Shown here piece after piece: positions 26,273 to 34,307 of a stretch of 64,000 nt of DNA. The DNA comes from Alphaproteobacteria bacterium. GTDB lineage: Bacteria; Pseudomonadota; Alphaproteobacteria; CACIAM-22H2. The notes under the pieces were generated by a model, which worked only from the letters and a program-made list of their open reading frames with translations, was not told where the DNA came from and did no database searches. The position numbers and the translations under genes were made by a program. The stretch lies in contig JAEULA010000028.1 of the NCBI GenBank assembly GCA_016793165.1, forward strand, positions 99,781 through 163,780. The letters run 5' to 3'. Position 1 is the first letter of the stretch; each line of letters opens with the position of its first letter.

Positions 26273-26660
26273 TCCCTGCTCTCCCGTCGTCCGTACGGCC
26301 CCCTGCGCAATGCAGTCGGCTCGTCGAACCACGGACGAGGCTGCGGCCGCCTGGTTAACGGGATATTGCCGGACACCCGGGGTTGCAGGCGGCCGGAGAC
26401 GTACCACCCTGGCACCGGAAAAATCGTTCTAATTCAAGGCCACAGCACAGAACTGAGGCTGGGGTTACGCCAAACGCATCGAGGCTTGAAATCGGTCCCA
26501 GGCCGCCTCTACCACCTCTAATACCCCCTTACGGCGGCCCCCGAGCCGCTCCCGCGCAGGGGAGCGGAACCCCAGCGTTAGCGTCGGATTAACCATGCTT
26601 TAGGGAGATCGGCCGAGGATCTCTCGCAACCAACCGCAAGTCGCGAGGGAGAAGAACCGC
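26273..26660. other. Intergenic stretch upstream of the kinase-like gene
   Basis: About 390 bases between divergent genes, less GC-rich than the surroundings. It contains a hairpin (CCGCTCCC 26546-26553 with GGGAGCGG 26560-26567) and a CtrA-like site (separate entry). No tRNA cloverleaf or convincing small gene is seen. GGGAGAAG at 26648-26655 is the ribosome site of the next gene. Confidence 0.5.
26589..26603 (+). promoter_or_regulatory. Possible CtrA-type binding site
   Basis: TTAACCATGCTTTAG matches the alphaproteobacterial CtrA consensus TTAA-N7-TTAA with one mismatch at the last base. It lies 58 bases upstream of the kinase-like gene start. The AT-rich box is unusual in this GC-rich region. 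CtrA control is inferred only. Confidence 0.35.
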
Positions 26661-27653
26661 GTGCCCACCAACCTGCTGCGGATGACCCGGCGCATCGGCC
26701 CGGGCGTCCTGACCGTCGCGGTGACCGTGCTGGCGTGGTCGCTCGTGGCCGACACCCTGCGCGACTCGATGGCGTTGAGCGGATCCTGGGGCCCGGTCGC
26801 CCTGGGTATCGTCGTCACGACCCTGGCGGGCGTAAACCTCTACATCCTGCGGAGCATGCGCCACGATCGGCAGGACACCGCCCTACGCCTCGCCGCCTCG
26901 CGCGGCCGCGCCCAGATCGCCGAACGGGCCCGGGCCCGCGCCCTCGGCACGATCTCGGCCGAGTTCCGTACGCCGTTGAACGCGATCATGGTGTTCGCCG
27001 AGCTGCTCACGAAGGGGTTCGTCGACGGCTCGCCCCGCAAGCGCGCCGAATACGCATCGAGCATCTTCATCAGCGGCCAGCAGCTTCTCGAGAAGCTGGA
27101 CGCCCTCCTCGACCAGGCCCGGCTCGAGGCCGGCGAACTTAATCTTCAATATGAGGAAGTCGACCCCAAGCGCCTGCTCGACATCGTCATCCGCCTCGTC
27201 GAGCCGGAGGCCCGCATCAACGGCGTGACGCTCGAGCTGCCGCAAGGGCCCACCCCCTTCGTGCTGCTCGCCGACTCCCGCCGGCTCAAGCACGTGTTCG
27301 CGACGATCCTCAGCAATGCAGTCCGGCTGACGCGCCGCGACGGCCATGTCTCGGTCGAGATGCGCGGGACGCGCGACGGTGGCGCCGAGATCGTTCTCGC
27401 CCATACCGGGACGGGCATGACCGAGGACGAACTCTCGCAGGCGCTGGACCCGGTGGCGCCCACCGACGGCACCGTCTCCCGCATCCGCGAGTCGAGCTGG
27501 CGCGGATTGTGGCTCGCGCGCTCGCTGGTCGAACTGCATGGCGGCGCCCTGACCATGCGCAGCGCCCCCACCGCCGGGTCGACGGTGGCGATCGCCTTCC
27601 CGCGCGAGCGGATTGTCCTCCGCAACGTCACCCACGCCCTCGCGGCCGACTGA
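26661..27653 (+). CDS. Membrane histidine-kinase homologue lacking the phospho-acceptor His
   Basis: 330 residues. Two membrane helices (about 13-33 and 45-65) leave a very short periplasmic loop. A HisKA-like dimerisation helix follows with SAEFRTPLNAI at 99-109, where canonical kinases have SHELRTPLNAI; the His is replaced by Ala100. In the HATPase region N219 of the N box is kept (ILSNAVRLT). The G1 box reads HTGTGM (His248 for the Asp that binds adenine), and the G2 box reads GLWLA instead of GLGLA. The RSLVELHGG end is normal. It probably cannot autophosphorylate and may not bind ATP well, so a scaffold or receiver-binding role is likely. Start codon GTG. Confidence 0.82.
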   Translation: MPTNLLRMTRRIGPGVLTVAVTVLAWSLVADTLRDSMALSGSWGPVALGIVVTTLAGVNLYILRSMRHDRQDTALRLAASRGRAQIAERARARALGTISAEFRTPLNAIMVFAELLTKGFVDGSPRKRAEYASSIFISGQQLLEKLDALLDQARLEAGELNLQYEEVDPKRLLDIVIRLVEPEARINGVTLELPQGPTPFVLLADSRRLKHVFATILSNAVRLTRRDGHVSVEMRGTRDGGAEIVLAHTGTGMTEDELSQALDPVAPTDGTVSRIRESSWRGLWLARSLVELHGGALTMRSAPTAGSTVAIAFPRERIVLRNVTHALAAD

Positions 27654-28448
27654 TCAGGCGCCGGCAAGGAACCCGATCGTCAGCCGCTCGAATTCGTCCT
27701 GGACCACGTGGTTGTAGAAGTGACCGCCGGTCGGATGCAGCACGAGCCGGGCGTCGGGAAGGATCGCGGCCAGCGCCTCACTGAAATAGGCCGGCGTCAC
27801 CGCATCATCGCGCGCCGCCATGACCAGCGTGCGATGGCGGAGGCGCGGCAGGTCGGCGCGGCGATCGAAGGCCAGCAGCGCCTCGATCCGCGCCAGCACG
27901 ATCTCGTCCGGGGTCGCCGGCAGCGGTGAAGCGCGCTGCGCGGCCTCCAGTCGATCGGCGTGCCGCGCCAGCCACCCCGGCGGATAGAGCACGAGATTGC
28001 CGAGGCGGCCGTAGAACGCCGCGCCGAGCCGGCGCAGGGCCTCGGCCCGCGTCTCGAAGAGCCGCCGGAAATACGCATCGGCATGTGTCCAGGTCGCGCT
28101 CAGGACGAGGCGATCGATGCGATCTGGATGGTCGAGCGCCAGGACCTGGCCGATCGCGCCACCGGTCGAGTGGCCGACCAGGTGCGCTTTGGCGATGCCG
28201 AGGCCGTCCATCAGCTGGCGCAGGTCGTCCGCCATCTGCGCGACCGAATAGGCGATGCGCGAGGGCGTGCTGCGGCCGCAGCCGCGATGGTCGTGGAGCA
28301 CGACGGTGAAATGCCGTGCCAGCGCCGGCACGTGGCGCTGCCAGAAGGGAGCCACGCCCCCGAGGCCCGGGACCAGCAGCAGCGCCGGCCCGGTGCCATG
28401 GGTCTCGTAGTAGAGGCTCGCGCCGTCCGCGAGCCGATGCTCCGCCAT
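27654..28448 (-). CDS. Alpha/beta hydrolase
   Basis: 264 residues. The nucleophile elbow is GHSTGG (Ser near 94), the oxyanion region LLLVPGLGG is followed by HDHRGCGRS, the acid lies in ARDDAVTP, and the catalytic His is in GGHFYNH. This is the general layout of RutD or 3-oxoadipate enol-lactonase-like hydrolases that act on small esters, lactones or carbamates. Its stop abuts that of the convergent kinase-like gene. The cupin gene lies just upstream on the same strand, with three bases between, so the two are co-transcribed. Confidence 0.9.
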   Translation of the reverse strand: MAEHRLADGASLYYETHGTGPALLLVPGLGGVAPFWQRHVPALARHFTVVLHDHRGCGRSTPSRIAYSVAQMADDLRQLMDGLGIAKAHLVGHSTGGAIGQVLALDHPDRIDRLVLSATWTHADAYFRRLFETRAEALRRLGAAFYGRLGNLVLYPPGWLARHADRLEAAQRASPLPATPDEIVLARIEALLAFDRRADLPRLRHRTLVMAARDDAVTPAYFSEALAAILPDARLVLHPTGGHFYNHVVQDEFERLTIGFLAGA

Positions 28449-28451
28449 GCC

Positions 28452-28988
28452 TCAGCGCTTGATCGGGATGTCGCGCAGTTGCTTGCTCGCCGCCCCGTCG
28501 AGGCCGGCGAACACCGTGCGACGCTCGATCTCGGCGACGTTGTCCGGGCGCGCGAACGGCTCGGGCGCGGGCTGTCCCGGCGTGCGCGGCCGGCCGATGC
28601 CGGCGAAGAAGTTCTCGAGTCCCGGCGGCGTGAGCACCCAGAGCATCTTCAGGTCGACCTTGCCCTCGTTGACGAACTTGTGCTTCCGCCACGGGCCGAC
28701 ATAGATCGTCGTGCCCGCCTTGATGGGATACGGCACCCCGTCGACATAGGCCGTGCCCTCGCCCTGGAGGAAATGCAGCACCTCCTCGTTGCGGTCGTGC
28801 CAGTGCTCGCGGATGTAGCAGCCCGGTGCGATGGCCTGGATGCCCATCGACAGCGTCGGCGTGCCGGTCTGCTCGGGCGTGATGTGGATCTCGCTGTAGC
28901 CGTTCGCCGGGACCGGCTGCCAATAGCTGGGCATCTGGTCGGGCTGTACGACGATCGCCTCGCCGCGCTTCATCGTGCCGTCATCCAT
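28452..28988 (-). CDS. Cupin-domain protein
   Basis: 178 residues with a single cupin barrel. The first motif is CYIREHWHDRNEEVLHFLQGEG (two His, one Glu for metal) and the second is in the TIYVGPWRKHKFVNEG segment (His). An N-terminal strand set (residues 25-50) and a Pro-rich C-terminal tail extend it. Such proteins are small dioxygenases, isomerases or sugar-binding proteins. GAAGGAG precedes the ATG at 28988. It is paired with the alpha/beta hydrolase gene. Confidence 0.85.
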   Translation of the reverse strand: MDDGTMKRGEAIVVQPDQMPSYWQPVPANGYSEIHITPEQTGTPTLSMGIQAIAPGCYIREHWHDRNEEVLHFLQGEGTAYVDGVPYPIKAGTTIYVGPWRKHKFVNEGKVDLKMLWVLTPPGLENFFAGIGRPRTPGQPAPEPFARPDNVAEIERRTVFAGLDGAASKQLRDIPIKR

Positions 28989-29170
28989 GGCTTCTTCTCC
29001 TTCGCTCCGCCGCATCGATCGGACGCTCGCGAGGATCTTCGTCGGCCGCCGCCCGCTCCGCAAGGTCGCTGCCGGGACAGCTTGCCGCGGCACGCTGCGC
29101 CCTGCGCGTGACGCGATGACGCCGCGTCGCCATCTTGACGAGGCCTCGTGACGCGCCGCAAATCGACGCC

Positions 29171-30556
29171 ATGACCGACCTTGCCGACCTCGCCGCCGCG
29201 GATCTCCTCGACGGGTATCGCGCCCGCCGCCTCTCGCCGGTCGAGGTCGCCGAAGCGGTGATCCGGCGGATCGAGGCCTCCGAGCCCCGGCTCGCGGCGA
29301 TGTACGCCTTCGATCCGGACGGCGCGCGCGCCGCCGCTCGCGAGTCCGAGCGGCGCTGGAAGGCGGGCGCCGCGCTGCCGCTCGACGGCGTGCCGGTCAC
29401 GATCAAGGAGAACATCGCGTCGAAGGGCGTGCCGATCCCGCTGGGCACGGCGGCGCGCGATTGCGTGCCCTCGCCCGTCGACGCGCCGCCGGCGGCACGG
29501 CTGCGCGAGGCGGGTGCCGTGATCCTCGGCAAGACGACGATGCCCGACTTCGGGATGCTGTCCTCGGGACTGTCGAGCTTCCATCCGCTGACGCGCAATC
29601 CCTGGGACACGCGCCTGAATCCCGGCGGCAGCTCGGCCGGGGCCGGCGCGGCCGCCGCGGCGGGCTATGGTCCGCTTCATCTCGGCACCGACATCGGCGG
29701 CTCGATCCGGCTGCCCGCGAGCTGGTGCGGCATCGTCGGCCTGAAGCCTAGCCTCGGCCGCGTGCCGATCGACCCGCCCTACTACGGCCGTGCCGCCGGA
29801 CCGATGACGCGCAGCGTGCACGACACAGCCCTGCTCATGCGCGAGCTCTCGAAGCCGGACTGGCGCGACTCCATGAGCCTGCCGCCGCAGGACATCGACT
29901 GGCTGGCGCTGGACCGCGACGTGAAGGGCCTGCGCCTCGGCCTCTGGCTCGATGCCGGGTTCGGACTGCCGGTCGATCCCGAGGTCCGCGCCGCGATCGA
30001 GGCGGCCGCGCGCAAGTTCGAGACCGCCGGCGCCAGGGTCGAGCCGATCGCAAGCTTCGTCACCCGCGAGATGCTCGACGGGCTGGACGCGTTCTGGCGC
30101 CTGCGCAGCTGGCTCGACATCTCGGCGATGCCCGCCGAGCGCCGCGCCAAGGTGCTGCCCTACATCCTGCGCTGGGCCGAGGGCGGGCGCGATCTAACTG
30201 GCGAGCAGACCTATCGCGGCATGAGCCAGATGATGGCGATGCGCGAGGCCGCCGTGCGGGCCTGCCAGCCCTTCGACTTCGTGCTGTCGCCGACCGCGCC
30301 TTGCGTCGCCTATCGCGCCGAGCTCGCGGGGCCCACGAACGATCCGGCACGGCCGCTCGAACACATCGGCTTCACCGTCGCGTTCAACATGTCCGAGCAG
30401 CCGGCGGCGTCGATCAACGCCGGCTATACCCGGGCCGGACTGCCGATCGGTCTGCAGATCGCCGGCCGCCGGTTCGACGACCTGGGCGTCCTGCAACTCG
30501 CCCGCGCCTGGGAGCGCCTGCGCGAACCGCAGCGCGACTGGCCGCTGGTGGCGTAG
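29171..30556 (+). CDS. Amidase (amidase-signature family)
   Basis: 461 residues. The Ser-cisSer-Lys triad is visible: Lys79 in PVTIKEN, the GGSSAG block at 152-157 with the bridging Ser, and Ser178 in TDIGGSIRLPA. It hydrolyses an amide bond to acid and ammonia. Two starts are possible, TTG at 29135 and ATG at 29171; the ATG gives the usual start length. It stands on the plus strand between two minus-strand units and is convergent with the deacylase gene. The substrate cannot be deduced; tRNA-dependent GatA activity is unlikely because no GatB/C is nearby. Confidence 0.9.
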   Translation: MTDLADLAAADLLDGYRARRLSPVEVAEAVIRRIEASEPRLAAMYAFDPDGARAAARESERRWKAGAALPLDGVPVTIKENIASKGVPIPLGTAARDCVPSPVDAPPAARLREAGAVILGKTTMPDFGMLSSGLSSFHPLTRNPWDTRLNPGGSSAGAGAAAAAGYGPLHLGTDIGGSIRLPASWCGIVGLKPSLGRVPIDPPYYGRAAGPMTRSVHDTALLMRELSKPDWRDSMSLPPQDIDWLALDRDVKGLRLGLWLDAGFGLPVDPEVRAAIEAAARKFETAGARVEPIASFVTREMLDGLDAFWRLRSWLDISAMPAERRAKVLPYILRWAEGGRDLTGEQTYRGMSQMMAMREAAVRACQPFDFVLSPTAPCVAYRAELAGPTNDPARPLEHIGFTVAFNMSEQPAASINAGYTRAGLPIGLQIAGRRFDDLGVLQLARAWERLREPQRDWPLVA

Positions 30557-30622
30557 CGACGCGCCGGCGATGCCCGCGCGCCGCGAAACGGCCGGCAGGG
30601 ATCGAGGCGCTCGCGCCGCGCG

Positions 30623-31657
30623 TCAGCTTCGCCACGCCAGCTGCCTGCCGGTGACGACGATGTGCTGGCCCTGAAGGACCCGCGTCGCCCAGGCCTGGGC
30701 GAGCACGATGCCGTCGACCCCGGCGCGGATCGCGACCGGCTCGAGGTCGATGCGATCGAAGTCGTGCAGCCAGCCGACGACGTCGCCGGCCTTCACCGCC
30801 GTGCCGCAGGGCAGCACCTCCTCGTAGTGACCGGTGAAAGGCGCGATCGAGAAGCACGCGCGATCCACCATCGCGACCTTGCGCTGCGTGCCGTCGGCGT
30901 GATGGTCGATCTTCTCGATCCGGCCGCGCAGCTGGCCGTGGCGGATCGCCGCCGCGAGCACGCCCTGGCGGCCCCAGCGCACGCCGTTGGCCTGCACGGC
31001 CTCGCCCCAGCCGAGCTCGGTGCCGACGGTGATCTTGCCCAGGCGCTCGGCCTCGGACGGCAGCAGGCCCGGCGTCTCGTTCTGATAGCTCATCACCAGC
31101 GGGGTGCCGAACCAGCGCGCCGTGTCCTCGATCAGCTTCGCCTGCTCGGCATCGTCGACGTCGTGGAAACTCGCCACCTGCGAGAAGCGCGTGCCGCCGC
31201 CCGAATGGAGGTCGATCACCACGTGGACCTGCGGCCAGATCGCCTCGCGCACGAAGGCGGCGATCCGATGCGTGATCCCGGAGATCCCGGGACGCTTGCC
31301 CGCGCCGTCGATGAACGCGCGGTTGAGATTCACGCCGTCGTCCGAGAGCGACTCGCGCGTGCCGGCGCGGAACGCCGCCACGTTGAGCACGGGCACCAGG
31401 ATGATGCGGCCGTCGACGTCGCCGATGTCGATCTGGCGCTGCAGGTGGTGCAGAACGATCGGACCCTCGTACTCGTTGCCGTGGTTCGACCCGAAGGCGA
31501 CGAGGCCCTTGCCCGGCTTCGCCCTCGGCCCGACGAGCACCGTCATCGGGATCAGGTGATCGCCCCAGATCGAATCGTGCTCGAGCGCGACGTAGTAGTC
31601 GCGCCGGCCGGGCGTGTCGAAATCGAGTTGCTGCGGTCGGACGATCTCGCGAGTCAT
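30623..31657 (-). CDS. Succinylglutamate desuccinylase/aspartoacylase-family zinc hydrolase
   Basis: 344 residues of the M14-like deacylase family. Zinc ligands are H59 and E62 in GSNHGNEYEG and H151 in VIDLHSGGG. The substrate Arg and Asn lie in FRAGTRESLSDDGVNLNRAF (95-115), and the catalytic Glu is near 214 (GTELGWG). The C-terminal half is a beta domain ending in a lipoyl-like turn (GTAVKAGDVVGWLHD). It removes an acyl group from an amino acid or amine, or acts on ectoine-type N-acyl diamines. A GAGGGGA ribosome site fits the ATG at 31657. It is the last gene of the mutase operon, 71 bases behind the enolase-family gene. Confidence 0.88.
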   Translation of the reverse strand: MTREIVRPQQLDFDTPGRRDYYVALEHDSIWGDHLIPMTVLVGPRAKPGKGLVAFGSNHGNEYEGPIVLHHLQRQIDIGDVDGRIILVPVLNVAAFRAGTRESLSDDGVNLNRAFIDGAGKRPGISGITHRIAAFVREAIWPQVHVVIDLHSGGGTRFSQVASFHDVDDAEQAKLIEDTARWFGTPLVMSYQNETPGLLPSEAERLGKITVGTELGWGEAVQANGVRWGRQGVLAAAIRHGQLRGRIEKIDHHADGTQRKVAMVDRACFSIAPFTGHYEEVLPCGTAVKAGDVVGWLHDFDRIDLEPVAIRAGVDGIVLAQAWATRVLQGQHIVVTGRQLAWRS

Positions 31658-31728
31658 GGATTTCCCCTCGTTTCCTTCTCGAGAACTCTCCCGCCCCGAC
31701 CCTCCCCCGGGACGGCGGCGACACCGCT

Positions 31729-32901
31729 TCAGTTCACGCGATGCGCCTTGATGAAATCGGCGTCGACGTCGACCCCGATGCCGACCGCGTCGGGGATCGC
31801 GACCGTGCCGTCCGCTTCGAGCTTGAACGGCTGAGTCGTGATCCCGCGCGTGAGCACGCTCTGGCTGACGTTGAACTCGACGAAGCGCGCGCGCGGCAGC
31901 GTGGCGATCAGCTGCAGGCTGTAACCCGTGAGCAAATGCGTGAGCCAGGAATGCGGAACCAGGTCGATGCCCTGCTGGTGCGCGATCTCGGCGACGCGCC
32001 TGGCGACGGTGAGGCCGCCGCAGCGCGAGAGATCGGGCTGGATCACGTCGACGCAACCCTGGCGGATGAAGCGCTCGAACTCCCAGATCGTCGCGACCTG
32101 CTCGCCCGCCGCGATCGGCACCGGCGAGTTGGCTCGCACCCAGGCGTACTCGTCGAAGTTCTCGGGATGGATGAAGTCCTCGATCCAGCCGACCTTGTAG
32201 TCGGCGAGCCACTGGCACATCGCCAGCGCCTCGCGGCGCGAGCGCGACGGGCCCCACTGCTTCCAGCCGGCGGGATACCAGCCGGGATCGACGAGCAGCG
32301 CGCGATCGGGGCCGAGCGCCGCGCGCGCCGCGGCGACCAGCTCGCGATCGCGGCCGGGATCCTCGCCGAACACGCCCCAGCCGAACTTCACCGCGCGGAA
32401 GCCCTTCTCGACATAGCCGCGCGCAGCCGCCTCCATGCCTTTCGGCGTCTCGCGGAACAGCGTCGAGGCGTAGGCGGTGATGCGATCGCGCCGCCGGCCG
32501 CCGAGCAGCGTGGCGAGCGGCAGGCCGGCGGCCTGCGCGCGGATCGACCACAGCGCGTTGTCGATCGCCGACATGCACTGCATCGCGAGGCCGCGCCGGC
32601 CGTAATAGGCGCTGCCGACGTAGAGCCTGTCCCACAGCCGCTCGACCTCGAGCGGATTCTCGCCGACGAGCAGCTCGCCCAGCGTCTTGAAGCCCAGCAC
32701 CGCCATGCCCTGGCCGGCAATGACCGCGACCGCCGCAGGGGCGAGAGTCTCGACGTCGGCCCAGCCGGCGAGCCCCTCGTCGGTCGCGACGCGGATGACG
32801 AGCTGCCAGTCGCCGTTGTCGCTCGCCTCCTCGCCGCCCGTCGTGGCGCCATAGGCCTGCGTGCCGCGCAGCAGGATCGGCTCGACCGCGGTGATCCTCA
32901 T
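31729..32901 (-). CDS. Mandelate racemase/muconate lactonizing enzyme family protein
   Basis: 390 residues. The capping domain is at 1-125. Barrel residues are K172 (VKFGWG, where MR-type enzymes have KxK), metal ligands D205, E241 (WIED) and E267 (AGEQ), the D290/H317 dyad (IQPDLSRCGG and LVPHSW) and a final Glu near 342. This is the mandelate-racemase-type acid/base set, used for racemisation or acid-sugar dehydration. Its ATG overlaps the stop of the ceramidase-like gene (ATGA), so it is translationally coupled in the mutase operon. Confidence 0.9.
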   Translation of the reverse strand: MRITAVEPILLRGTQAYGATTGGEEASDNGDWQLVIRVATDEGLAGWADVETLAPAAVAVIAGQGMAVLGFKTLGELLVGENPLEVERLWDRLYVGSAYYGRRGLAMQCMSAIDNALWSIRAQAAGLPLATLLGGRRRDRITAYASTLFRETPKGMEAAARGYVEKGFRAVKFGWGVFGEDPGRDRELVAAARAALGPDRALLVDPGWYPAGWKQWGPSRSRREALAMCQWLADYKVGWIEDFIHPENFDEYAWVRANSPVPIAAGEQVATIWEFERFIRQGCVDVIQPDLSRCGGLTVARRVAEIAHQQGIDLVPHSWLTHLLTGYSLQLIATLPRARFVEFNVSQSVLTRGITTQPFKLEADGTVAIPDAVGIGVDVDADFIKAHRVN

Positions 32902-34307
32902 CGCGCCATCAGGTCCTTGGCCAGGCGCTGCGCCTCGCGCACGAGAACGCCGGCGGCCTCGGGCGCGTAGGGCGTCGCCCACTCGACTTCGTAGCCGCTG
33001 CTGCGGAAGTCCTCCGCATTCGGCACGTAGCCGTCCCAGCCGTTGGTGTAGCCGCCGAAATGCACCATCGCCGCGGCCTTGGCATCGCGGATCTCGACGC
33101 CGATGCGCGCGAAGGGCTCGAGCGGCGCGCCCATCAGCACCGCGTCGCCGATGCGGATCCCGTGCAGTTCGATGTCCACCGCGCGGCGATTGGCGCAGAA
33201 GCGGCCCCAATGCGCGCTCATCTGCGCGCGCTTGGCCTTGAAGTTCGCGGCCGCGATCTCGGCCGGCGTGGCGATCGACTTGTCGAGCGCCTTCACCGCG
33301 TCGCCGGCCCTCCTGGCCTCGGCGTCCAGCGCCTCGACGTCGCCGTAGTTGCGCACCGGCAGCGCCATGCGCCGGCTCTCGACCGCCAGGACCTGCGGCG
33401 CCGTCGGCTGCTCGTCCTCGACCCAGATGCCCAGCGGCGCGCCGCTTTCGACCACACGATCGAAGCGCCGCTTGACCTGCCGCGTTCGCAGGCCGACCGC
33501 CACCCGCGCCGCATCGAGCCCCAGCTCGGTCCCGATGCGCCGCGGCGCGCCGAGATCGGCGACCAGTGCCTCGCGGGGGATCTGGTCGCCCGCGCAGCCC
33601 TGCAGGAACAGGCAGTGCCCGCCGAGCGCGCCCTCGACCGTGCGCTTGAGATGCCCCGGATAATCCGGGCTGATGAACCGGTTCTCGTGCGCCAGCACGA
33701 TCGGATGCGTCGAATAGCCGACGATCGTCGCGATCGGCTTCTCGGCGAGGTCGTCGATGCGCAGCACGCTCAGTACCGGGTCGCGATAGCCTTCCCAGTT
33801 CTGGCCGACGACCACGCGGCCGTCGGGAAGGCCGAGCCGGCGATTGACGCTGACGTCGCTGCGGCCGAAGCCCGCGGCGGCGCGCGCGGGCCGCAGGGCG
33901 GCCCGGGCAAGGCGGGTCGCCTCGACGATCGCCGCCTTCACCTTGTCGCGATAGGCCGGCACCAGCTCCATGCCCGGCAGCTGCGCCTGGGTGCCGAATC
34001 CCTGGGTCTGCCAGGGCGGCCCCGAATGCGTATGCGTGAACGAAAGGCGCACGGCCTCGGGCGCCAGACCGATCTCCCGCCCGACCATGGCCCGGAGATC
34101 GCGGCTGTCGTCGCTGCTCATCAGCAGGAAGTCGAGGTCGACGATCGCCGCCCGCGTGGCGCCCTGCTCGAGCAGCAGCACGGTCGCCAGCAGCGGCAGG
34201 TCGATGCCCTCGGCGCGGTCGTGGGTGCGGGCGCCCCAGTTGACGTGGGCGATGCCGACGGGCGGCGTCATGTCGGCACGGCCGACTCCGGCGAGGAGCG
34301 CGGTCAC
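32898..34307 (-). CDS. Neutral/alkaline ceramidase-fold protein, probably not a ceramidase
   Basis: 469 residues of the neutral ceramidase N-terminal-domain family. Zinc His residues are H92 and H94 in FTHTHSGP and H201 in GYSTHPIVL. The segment that carries the catalytic Ser in true ceramidases (GDVSPN-like) reads QGCAGDQIPRE at 236-246, so that Ser is absent. There is no signal peptide, and the C-terminal Ig-like domain of ceramidases is missing. A cytoplasmic amide or ester hydrolase of different specificity is likely. It starts with GTG in a 4-base overlap with the mutase gene and ends overlapping the enolase-family start. Confidence 0.82.
   Translation of the reverse strand: MTALLAGVGRADMTPPVGIAHVNWGARTHDRAEGIDLPLLATVLLLEQGATRAAIVDLDFLLMSSDDSRDLRAMVGREIGLAPEAVRLSFTHTHSGPPWQTQGFGTQAQLPGMELVPAYRDKVKAAIVEATRLARAALRPARAAAGFGRSDVSVNRRLGLPDGRVVVGQNWEGYRDPVLSVLRIDDLAEKPIATIVGYSTHPIVLAHENRFISPDYPGHLKRTVEGALGGHCLFLQGCAGDQIPREALVADLGAPRRIGTELGLDAARVAVGLRTRQVKRRFDRVVESGAPLGIWVEDEQPTAPQVLAVESRRMALPVRNYGDVEALDAEARRAGDAVKALDKSIATPAEIAAANFKAKRAQMSAHWGRFCANRRAVDIELHGIRIGDAVLMGAPLEPFARIGVEIRDAKAAAMVHFGGYTNGWDGYVPNAEDFRSSGYEVEWATPYAPEAAGVLVREAQRLAKDLMAR

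Noticed and set aside
26273..26660. A tRNA or small RNA gene in the long gap
   Set aside because: No cloverleaf, CCA end or TYC-type loop could be built from the sequence.
29135..29170. TTG start for the amidase 12 codons upstream
   Set aside because: The extra residues are not family-like, and the ATG at 29171 gives the usual amidase N-terminus.
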